From positions 1 through 18,974 of the forward strand of contig DASTPP010000121.1 in NCBI GenBank assembly GCA_035762175.1: a DNA stretch of 18,974 nt, given 5' to 3'. The position numbers and the translations under genes were made by a program. Each line of letters starts with the position of its first letter. Position 1 is the stretch's first letter. Below, in pieces: positions 14,034 through 18,974 of this stretch. The notes beneath the pieces are model-generated. The model was not told where the DNA came from. It did not search any database and worked only from the letters and a program-made list of their open reading frames with translations. The DNA comes from DASTPP01 sp035762175 (GTDB lineage Bacteria; Myxococcota_A; Polyangia; Polyangiales; Polyangiaceae).

Positions 14034-14528
14034 TCAGCCGAGCTGCTTGAGCATCGTCGCCGCGTCGCTAACCTCGAACTTGCCGGGCCCCTCGACGTTG
14101 AGCTGCTTGACGACGCCGTCTTCGGCCAGCAGCGAGAAGCGCTTCATGCGAACCCCCATGCCGGGGATCTCGAAGTCGAGCCCGAGCGCGCGCGCGAAGT
14201 CGGCGCCGCCGTCGCCCATCATGCGCACCTTGCCGAGGGCGCGCAGATCGCGGCCCCAGGCCGCCATGACGAAGCCGTCGTTCACCGACACGCACCAGAC
14301 CTCGTCGATGCCGCGCGCCTTGAGCTCGTCGCGGCTCTGCACGTAGCCCGGCACGTGCTGCGCCGAACAGGTCGGCGTGTACGCGCCCGGCAGCCCGAAG
14401 ATGACCACCTTCTTGCCCTTGGTCGCCTCGGCCACGCTGACCTTGGACGGCGCGACGGGGCACGCCTCGCCGAACTCGGTAGACTCTGTGAGCGTCGCGT
14501 CAGGAAGTTTGTCGCCGATCTTGATCAT
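14034..14528 (-). CDS. Prx5-type (redoxin-domain) peroxiredoxin
   Basis: A 164-residue thiol peroxidase, the usual length of bacterial Prx5 proteins. It reduces hydrogen peroxide and organic hydroperoxides through a peroxidatic cysteine, typically regenerated by a glutathione/glutaredoxin or thioredoxin system; no reductase partner is visible here. The active-site loop LPGAYTPTCS places the peroxidatic Cys at residue 54 with the conserved Pro and Thr of the P-x-x-x-T-x-x-C motif. DEVWCVSVNDGFVMAAW (75-91) is the typical following strand-helix, and GMGVRMKRFSLL holds the conserved Arg near 127. There is no signal peptide, so it is cytoplasmic. The ATG at 14528 fits the family N-terminus (MIKIGDKLP); an in-frame GTG three codons upstream is possible. 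It is divergently arranged with a DJ-1/PfpI gene, which suggests joint use in oxidative or carbonyl stress. Confidence 0.93.
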   Translation of the reverse strand: MIKIGDKLPDATLTESTEFGEACPVAPSKVSVAEATKGKKVVIFGLPGAYTPTCSAQHVPGYVQSRDELKARGIDEVWCVSVNDGFVMAAWGRDLRALGKVRMMGDGGADFARALGLDFEIPGMGVRMKRFSLLAEDGVVKQLNVEGPGKFEVSDAATMLKQLG

Positions 14529-14751
14529 GCGGCGCACGGTATCACTTCTCGGCCCCGCTCGAGGGGCGAAACGCGGGGGCGGGGGCCCCGGGGGGCAGGC
14601 CGCGCGGCCCCCGCGGGGGTGAGGGGCCCGGGCGCCGCGCTCGGCCCGCCTTCGGCAGACAGGGCCCGGGCCCTCGGCCCCGCGGGGCGGGCGGCGCGGC
14701 GAACGCGGCGGCCTGCTTGTTGCTTTTTTCGCGGCCGGGAGGCCACGCGCC
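14529..14751. other. Divergent intergenic region between peroxiredoxin and DJ-1/PfpI genes
   Basis: These 223 bp are extremely GC-rich, with overlapping palindromes of GGCCCCGG and CCGCGCGG type around 14580-14625. There is a single AT-rich patch, TTGTTGCTTTTTTC, at 14718-14730, directly before the DJ-1/PfpI ribosome site. Shared divergent control of the two stress-type genes is plausible but no named operator is recognised. Confidence 0.4.
14709..14724 (+). promoter_or_regulatory. Tentative sigma-54-like promoter for the DJ-1/PfpI gene
   Basis: TTGCT at 14720-14724 is a full -12 match, and GG at 14710-14711 lies exactly 10 bases before its GC. The rest of the -24 box is poor (CGGCCT against TGGCAC). 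Predicted transcription start near 14735 would leave a very short leader with GGGAGG at 14737-14742 as ribosome site. The spacing is right but the match may be chance. Confidence 0.22.
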
Positions 14752-15480
14752 ATGCTGAAACAAAATGATCGCAGACTGAACCAGAAGCGTATCGCGATTC
14801 TGGTCGCCGACGGGTTCGAGTACGTCGAACTCGTCACCCCCCGCAAGGCCCTGCTCGCGGCCGGCGCCCAGGTCGACGTCGTGTCGCTGCACCGGGGCAA
14901 AGTGCGCGGCATGAACCTGACCGTGCCGACGAAGACGATCGCGGTCGATCGTACGGTCGACGAGGCCGACCCGGCCGATTACGACGGGCTCTTCATTCCG
15001 GGCGGCTTCGTCAACCCCGACTTCTTGCGGCAGAGCCGCGCGGCGCGCGAGTTCGCCCGCGCCTTCGACGAGGCGAAGCGCCCCGTCGCGACGCTCTGCC
15101 ACGGTCCGTGGTTGCTCGCCTCGGCCGAGCTCGTGCAGGGGCGGCGGCTCACGTCGTGGCCCGGCATTCGCGACGACATGGTGCACGCGGGCGCCATCTG
15201 GCGCGACGAAGAGGTCGTGCGCGACGGCAACTGGGTCTCGAGCCGCAGCCCGGCCGACCTGCCCGCGTTCGTGCCGGCGATGCTCGACCTCTTCGCGTCC
15301 GGCATCGCCATCAACGGCTGGGTCGCCCCCGCCGGCGACGTCGCCTCGTCGCCGAAGCTCGACCGGCCGCTCGATCTGGCCGTCAAGGCCGCGCGCCTGC
15401 TGCCGGGCCCGACCATCCCGGCGCTCGCCGGCGCCGCCTTCGGCTTCGCCGTAGGCGCCCTCGCCGCGCGCCGGGCCTGA
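14752..15480 (+). CDS. DJ-1/PfpI-family protein with a hydrophobic C-terminal extension
   Basis: A 242-residue protein. Residues 12-185 match the PfpI/DJ-1 fold: KRIAILVADGFEYVEL with conserved Glu23, the IPGGFVNPDFLR loop, the nucleophile elbow ATLCHGPWLLASA with Cys116-His117, a TSWPGIRDDM segment, and SSRSPADLPAF. Family members act as glyoxalase/deglycase, chaperone or peptidase; the sequence does not decide which. The typical domain ends near residue 190. Here about 50 more residues follow, ending in a Gly/Ala-rich hydrophobic helix (about 221-238, TIPALAGAAFGFAVGALA) and basic ARRA, which could anchor the protein to the inner membrane. The start ATG has GGGAGG 9 bases upstream. Divergent from the peroxiredoxin, so a stress-defence pairing is likely. 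Confidence 0.9.
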   Translation: MLKQNDRRLNQKRIAILVADGFEYVELVTPRKALLAAGAQVDVVSLHRGKVRGMNLTVPTKTIAVDRTVDEADPADYDGLFIPGGFVNPDFLRQSRAAREFARAFDEAKRPVATLCHGPWLLASAELVQGRRLTSWPGIRDDMVHAGAIWRDEEVVRDGNWVSSRSPADLPAFVPAMLDLFASGIAINGWVAPAGDVASSPKLDRPLDLAVKAARLLPGPTIPALAGAAFGFAVGALAARRA

Positions 15481-15534
15481 GACACGCCCGGCGTCGCCCC
15501 GGACTCGAAAAAGGCGTTGCGAAACGCGAAGGCT

Positions 15535-15758
15535 GCCCCCGAGTGAACTCGGGGGCCGCGAACGCCCGCGGAAACGGCCACCAAAGCCCTGCCGGAGGCA
15601 GGGCTCTCGCGCCGCGCGCCGCTGCGCGCGCTCGCCCGGAAGCCGCCGCCGCCCGCGGGAGCCCGGCCCCCGCCAAGGGGGCGGGCTTTGCGCGCCGAAC
15701 CGGCCCGCTTCCGCGCGGCACGAACGGGCGTCCGCTGCCCCCGACTTCCGTCGGGGGC
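15535..15758 (+). repeat. Structured dispersed repeat, copy C
   Basis: A 224-bp copy. P1 (15535-15556) has stem CCCCCGAG/CTCGGGGG and loop TGAA: relative to copies A and B the innermost C-G pair is swapped to G-C on both sides. P2 is AGCCCTGCC/GGCAGGGCT with loop GGA. P3 is GCCCCC/GGGGGC with loop GCCAA. P4 (15737-15758) has stem CCCCCGAC/GTCGGGGG and loop TTCC. The linkers GGAAACGG and CCGCGCGGCACGA are retained. Outer arms beyond the core do not pair here, unlike in copy B. The left flank (15496-15528) contains the mini-palindrome GCGTT-GCGA-AACGC. The element points toward the protease gene, 60 bp before its ATG. Confidence 0.87.
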
Positions 15759-15776
15759 GCCGATTCGGAAAGGGCC

Positions 15777-15792
15777 TGGCATGGGCTTCGCT
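15777..15792 (+). promoter_or_regulatory. Candidate sigma-54 promoter for the site-2-protease gene
   Basis: TGGCATGGGCTTCGCT has the -24 GG and -12 GC at the invariant 10-base separation. It differs from TGGCAC-N5-TTGCT at two positions (C to T in -24, T to C in -12). Predicted start of transcription is near 15803, giving a 16-base leader that just contains the ribosome site GGAG. Confidence 0.35.
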
Positions 15793-15818
15793 CTCCGGCG
15801 GGCAGCGGAGTAAATGCC

Positions 15819-17051
15819 ATGGAACGAGGGTTTCGCATCGGTCGCCTGCTCGGCATCGAGCTCCGGCTCGGTTGGAGCTGGATCTTCATGTTCTTTCTCG
15901 TCACCTCGAGCTTGTCGGGGCTCTTCGCGCGCTGGCACCCGCTCTGGTCGCCCGGGCTGACGCTGGCCGTCGCGCTGATCGCGGGCCTGCTCTTCTTCGC
16001 CTCGGTGCTCGCCCACGAGCTCGCCCACTCGCTCGTCGCGCGCGCGCACGGGCTCGAGGTGCGCGACATCACGCTCTTCCTGTTCGGCGGCGTGTCGAAC
16101 CTCGCGCGCGAGCCGGGCTCGCCGCGGACCGAGCTGCTCACGGCCGTCGCGGGCCCGCTGACGAGCCTCGCGCTCGGGGCGGCCTTCACCGCCGTCGGGG
16201 CCGTCATCGACGGCATGGGCCCGGGCGACGTCGCGACGCCGGTCGAGTTCTTCGCCCGGCTCGACCCGCTGGCCACGCTCTTCACCTGGCTCGGGCCCAT
16301 TAACATCATGCTCGGGCTCTTCAACCTCGTCCCGGCCTTCCCGCTCGACGGCGGGCGCGTTCTGCGCGCGCTGCTCTGGGCGCGCAGCGGCGACTTCTAC
16401 GGGGCGACGCGGCGGGCGAGCGCGCTCGGGCGCGGCTTCGGCTGGCTGTTCGTGCTCTTCGGCCTGGCCATGACCTTCGGCTTCCGCGTGCCCTTCTTCG
16501 GCACCGGCCTCGGCAACGGGCTCTGGCTCGCGCTCATCGGCTGGTTCTTGCTCGGGGCGGCGTCGCGCTCGGAGCAGAGCGCGCTCGTGCGCGAGGCCCT
16601 CGAGGGCGTGCCCGTCCACCGGCTGACGCGGCCGGCGCCCGCGGTCGAAGCGGCCTCGACCCTCTCGTCGCTCGTCGACGACCGGCTGATGCCGACGGGC
16701 GAGCGTAGCTTTCTCGTGCTCGACCGCGGCGGGCTGGCCGGCCTCGTCTGCCTCGAAGACGTGCGCAAGGTGCCGCGCGCCGCCTGGGACCGCACCTCCG
16801 TGCGCGACGTCATGACGCCCGCGAGCTCGCTCGTGACCGCGGCGCCCCGCGACGACGCGGCCGACGCCCTCGCGAAGATGGCGGCCGTGGGCGTCAGCCA
16901 GCTGCCCGTGCTCGAGAACGGCCAGCCCCTCGGCCTCCTGCGCCTGCGGGACGTGTCTCGCTGGATCGAGCTGCACGGCCCCGGCTCGGGCGGCCCGCTC
17001 AGCACGCGCCCGCCCGGGGGCCAGGCGCCCACGGCGAGGCAGCCGACCTGA
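15819..17051 (+). CDS. Site-2 protease (M50 family) with C-terminal CBS pair
   Basis: A 410-residue intramembrane zinc metalloprotease. Residues 1-250 are the membrane domain: helices near 18-34 and 47-64, the zinc site AHELAHS with HExxH at 66-70, a further hydrophobic stretch near 106-130, and the second zinc motif NLVPAFPLDGGR (169-180, Asp177), then helices near 206-220 and 233-248. Residues about 265-385 are two CBS motifs (second begins VRDVMTP), which bind adenine nucleotides. A disordered Gly/Pro tail ends the protein. This matches the bacterial group exemplified by Rip3 and SpoIVFB-like proteases with CBS domains, which cleave membrane substrates such as anti-sigma factors. All catalytic residues are present. 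The substrate is not identifiable here. The ATG at 15819 is supported by GGAG 8 bases upstream and by the typical N-terminus FRIGRLLGIELRL. Confidence 0.95.
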   Translation: MERGFRIGRLLGIELRLGWSWIFMFFLVTSSLSGLFARWHPLWSPGLTLAVALIAGLLFFASVLAHELAHSLVARAHGLEVRDITLFLFGGVSNLAREPGSPRTELLTAVAGPLTSLALGAAFTAVGAVIDGMGPGDVATPVEFFARLDPLATLFTWLGPINIMLGLFNLVPAFPLDGGRVLRALLWARSGDFYGATRRASALGRGFGWLFVLFGLAMTFGFRVPFFGTGLGNGLWLALIGWFLLGAASRSEQSALVREALEGVPVHRLTRPAPAVEAASTLSSLVDDRLMPTGERSFLVLDRGGLAGLVCLEDVRKVPRAAWDRTSVRDVMTPASSLVTAAPRDDAADALAKMAAVGVSQLPVLENGQPLGLLRLRDVSRWIELHGPGSGGPLSTRPPGGQAPTARQPT

Positions 17052-17461
17052 GCGCCCGGCGTCGCCTCGCCCCCGCGGCTCGCGTGGCTCTTCGAGGCTG
17101 GCCCTCGCCCCTCGCGGGCGCCCCGGGCGTTGCCCGCGGGCGCCCCGGCGCGCCGCTCAGTCTTCGTACGGCGGCGTCGGCTTCGCGAGGGACGAGGCGT
17201 GCGAGAGGGCGGACGAGGCGTCGGGGGCGCGCGGGGGGGGCGTCGCGGGAGGCGCTCGGGCCCCTCGCTCGAGGCCTCGGCGGCTCGGGGGCCCAGGCAG
17301 GCCAAGGGGCGGAACGCCCGAGCGCGCCGACCGGACCCCCTGGCCGGAGGTCTCGCGAGGGCTCGAAGCGAGCGCCGCTTGACCGCAAAATACCGGACTT
17401 GGGGCAGGGGTTGGTCGGCGCGCTAGCCCTGCCATGAGAACGTCATTTACCCTCGGCGTCG
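17052..17461. other. 410-bp intergenic region, possible gene remnant
   Basis: The first 14 bases after CTGAG (CGCCCGGCGTCGCC, 17053-17066) also follow the DJ-1/PfpI gene at 15485-15498. A direct repeat GCGGGCGCCCCGG occurs twice near 17117-17152. On the minus strand the segment ending at the TGA 17159-17157 reads DASSALSHASSLAKPTPPYED with coding-like third positions, but upstream codon use degrades and no start is close. Bases 17379-17460 are the AT-richest stretch and probably hold the promoter of the following gene. Confidence 0.35.
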
Positions 17462-18247
17462 ATGGCCCTTGACCCCTCGATGTACACCCGTGCGCCCATG
17501 GTGACCGCGGCGAGCGGTGCCGCGCTCGCCCGCGCGCTCGTCGGCGCCTGCCCGCCCGGCATGCCGGCCAGCGTGAAGGGGGCCCGCGCGAGGCTCGAGC
17601 GCGCCGCCGACGAGGCCGCCGAGGTGCTCGGCGAGCGCCCGCGCGGCGGCGCCGCCGCCCTCGACGAAGACGCGCGCCTGCTCGACCAAGAGTGCGACAC
17701 GAGCTGGGGCGCCCTGCGCGGCCGCCTGCTCGCCTGGACGCTGCTGCCGCCCGACCGCTTCCCCCGGTCCGAGCGCGCGACCCAGCTCATCGCCCGCCTT
17801 TTCGGCTCCTCCGGCCTGACCTTCTTGCAGAGCGGCTACGCGACGCAGAGCGCCGTCGCCGAAGACATTTTGCGTCGCATCGACGAAGGCGGCCTGCAGC
17901 CCGAAATCGACCAGCTCGCCGGCCCCGAGTTCCTCGCCCACGTTCGCCACACGCACGAGCGCTACGCCGCGATGGCCGCCGCGCGCCAGCGGGGTAAAGC
18001 GGCCGAGAGCTCGGGCAACCTCGTCACGCACACCCGCGCGCTGCAGGACGCCATCGTCGCCTACGCCACCGAGGTCTGCGCCACGATCGACGCCGGCGAC
18101 CCCGCGACCGAGGCGGCCGCGGCCGCCGCCCTGCGCCCGATCGACGCGTTCCGCGAAGAGTCTGCCCGCCGCCTCTCGGCCCGCCCCCCGAGCAATGCGC
18201 CGCCGCCGGCCCGCGGCGGCGGGCAGGGCGAGGGGGCGGGGGTCTGA
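17462..18247 (+). CDS. Hypothetical helical protein, 261 residues
   Basis: I do not recognise this protein. It is almost entirely predicted helix, with no signal peptide and no membrane segment, so it should be cytoplasmic. Visible features: ARARLERAADEAAEVLGERP (about 41-60), an acidic DEDARLLDQECDTSWGALRGRLLAW segment, RATQLIARLFGSSGLTFLQSGYATQSAVAEDILRRI (about 105-140), HVRHTHERYAAMAAARQ, and VTHTRALQDAIVAYATEVCATIDAGDP, followed by a disordered Pro/Gly-rich tail. Codon third positions are strongly G/C throughout, which supports coding. The start is uncertain: ATGs at 17462, 17480 and 17498 are all in frame and none has a good ribosome site. It stands alone between the protease and a convergent sigma-54 activator gene. 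Confidence 0.7.
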   Translation: MALDPSMYTRAPMVTAASGAALARALVGACPPGMPASVKGARARLERAADEAAEVLGERPRGGAAALDEDARLLDQECDTSWGALRGRLLAWTLLPPDRFPRSERATQLIARLFGSSGLTFLQSGYATQSAVAEDILRRIDEGGLQPEIDQLAGPEFLAHVRHTHERYAAMAAARQRGKAAESSGNLVTHTRALQDAIVAYATEVCATIDAGDPATEAAAAAALRPIDAFREESARRLSARPPSNAPPPARGGGQGEGAGV

Positions 18248-18300
18248 GCGCCGCGACGCGGGCGCGGCCGGGGACGCGAGGGCGGACGCGTTCGGTGTGG

Positions 18301-18321
18301 CGCCGGCGGTTTCGACCGGCG
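18301..18321. terminator. Possible bidirectional terminator hairpin
   Basis: CGCCGG (18301-18306) and CCGGCG (18316-18321) can pair around CGGTTTCGA, which itself contains a CGGT-TTCG-ACCG mini-hairpin. It lies in the 79-bp gap between convergent genes, close to the stop codon of the activator at 18327. No T-tract on either side, so support is limited. Confidence 0.3.
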
Positions 18322-18326
18322 TGGCC

Positions 18327-18974
18327 TCACTCGGCCTTCGGCTCGTCGTCGCGGGCGAGCCACTTGGCGAGCGTCTTGCGGTCGATGCCCAGCCGCTCGG
18401 CGGTGCGCACCTGGTTCTTGCCGAGCTGCTCGTAGGCCCAGTGGGCGTAGCGCCGCTCGACCTCGCGGATGGGCAGGACGGGGCCCTCGAAGGGCCCGGG
18501 GCCCGCGGCCGCCCCCTCGCGCAGGCTGGGGGGCAGGTCGTCGAGCCCGGCCTCCTCGCCGGCGCTGAGCACGGCGAGCCGCTCGACGACGTGGGCGAGC
18601 TCGCGCACGTTGCCCGGCCAGGGGTAGGCGAGCATGCGCTCGAGGGCGGGGCGCGCGACCGAGCGCAGGCGCGAGCCGGGGTGGCGCTCGCGCATCTGGG
18701 CGACGAAGTGGTGGACGAGCAGCGGCAGGTCTTCGGGGCGCGCGCGCAGGGGCGGCAGCTCGATCGAGAGCACGTCGAGGCGGTAGAGCAGGTCGTCGCG
18801 GAAGGCGCCGGCGCGCGCCCGCTCGCGCAGGTCGCGGTGGGTGGCGGCGACGACGCGCACGTCGACCGCGCGCTCCTTGCTGGCGCCGACGGGGCGCACG
18901 ACGCGGCGCTCGAGCACGTCGAGCAGCTTGGCCTGCAGGGCGAGGCCCATCTCGCCGATCTCGTCGAGGAAGAG
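18327..18974 (-). CDS. Sigma-54-dependent transcriptional activator, 3' part only
   Basis: The gene continues beyond the right edge of the window; 215 codons are visible. The visible part begins at Walker B (LFLDEIGEMG) of an AAA+ sigma-54 activation domain. It continues with the sensor-I region RVVAATHRDLRERARAGAFRDDLLYRLDVL, LPPLRARPEDLPLLVHHF, and YPWPGNVRELAHVVERL. The C-terminus is a Fis-type helix-turn-helix (KNQVRTAERLGIDRKTLAKWL) and a short charged tail. The sensory N-terminal domain, Walker A and GAFTGA loop lie outside the window, so I cannot say whether this is a response regulator, FHA or PAS type. The HTH differs from that of the FHA activator (RTAERLGIDRKTLAKWL versus SEASRLVRMDRSHLRTLL), so the two should bind different sites. 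Confidence 0.93.
   Translation of the reverse strand, partial: LFLDEIGEMGLALQAKLLDVLERRVVRPVGASKERAVDVRVVAATHRDLRERARAGAFRDDLLYRLDVLSIELPPLRARPEDLPLLVHHFVAQMRERHPGSRLRSVARPALERMLAYPWPGNVRELAHVVERLAVLSAGEEAGLDDLPPSLREGAAAGPGPFEGPVLPIREVERRYAHWAYEQLGKNQVRTAERLGIDRKTLAKWLARDDEPKAE

Larger units (their letters stand above)
15481..15818. other. 338-bp intergenic region with repeat copy C and a candidate promoter
   Basis: The gap between the DJ-1/PfpI and site-2-protease genes, both plus strand, is almost filled by repeat copy C and its left flank (15496-15758). A sigma-54-like promoter follows at 15777-15792, then the ribosome site GGAG at 15807-15810. I see no coding sequence. Confidence 0.6.

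Noticed and set aside
11835..14768. Plus-strand open frame of about 977 codons
   Set aside because: It mirrors the membrane-protein and peroxiredoxin genes on the other strand and would span both plus their spacer. No signal, motif or ribosome site.
14979..16976. Minus-strand open frame of about 665 codons
   Set aside because: Antisense to the DJ-1/PfpI and protease genes and running through repeat copy C; composition is Arg/Glu/Ala low complexity.
17379..17407. TTGACC as -35 box for the gene at 17462
   Set aside because: The expected -10 position reads GGGCAG, with no resemblance to TATAAT.

Overview
The window looks like a piece of a myxobacterial chromosome, probably Polyangiales or a relative. 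This is inferred from gene content, not from any marker gene. By eye the DNA is about three-quarters G+C with codon third positions almost all G or C. Gene content is typical of that group: Ala/Pro-rich lipoproteins, an OmpA protein with carboxypeptidase-regulatory-like domains, FHA-linked and classical sigma-54 activators, and a Ser/Thr kinase fused to a TPR tail. There are no rRNA or tRNA genes, no CRISPR array, and no transposase or phage gene.

Layout. 256-3227 (+): an OmpA-family outer-membrane protein and, 8 bp later, a lipoprotein. 3228-3613: convergent spacer with an eight-unit 20-22 bp array (core near TTCCGGAA) and a tandem G-rich 32-bp duplication. 3614-4366 (-): a lipoprotein with a GON domain (known from ADAMTS9-type metalloproteases), with a near-consensus sigma-54 promoter upstream. 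4682-4904: structured repeat copy A, then a 21-bp tandem repeat. 4972-6333 (-): an FHA / AAA+ / Fis-HTH sigma-54 activator. 6448-6670: repeat copy B. 7041-7979 (+): a Cys-rich lipoprotein of unknown function. 8062-13934 (-): an apparent two-gene unit, a large coiled-coil/TPR-like membrane protein followed by a 1177-residue Ser/Thr kinase. 14034-14528 (-): a Prx5-type peroxiredoxin, divergent from 14752-15480 (+), a DJ-1/PfpI protein. 15535-15758: repeat copy C. 15819-17051 (+): a site-2-protease-family membrane metalloprotease with CBS domains. 17462-18247 (+): an unrecognised helical protein. 18327-18974 (-): the 3' part of a second sigma-54 activator that runs off the window.

The most interesting structure is non-coding. 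A 223/223/224-bp element occurs three times, each with four hairpins (P1-P4) in fixed order. P1 shows two independent compensatory base-pair changes while its TGAA loop is unchanged, so pairing appears to be selected or actively maintained. In all three cases the element points in the same direction relative to the gene it precedes (GON lipoprotein, Cys-rich lipoprotein, membrane protease). A sequence resembling a -24/-12 promoter lies between element and gene each time: convincing for the GON gene, moderate for the protease, weak for the Cys-rich lipoprotein. Together with the FHA-type activator lying between two of the copies, this suggests a local sigma-54-dependent envelope regulon. That model is inference.
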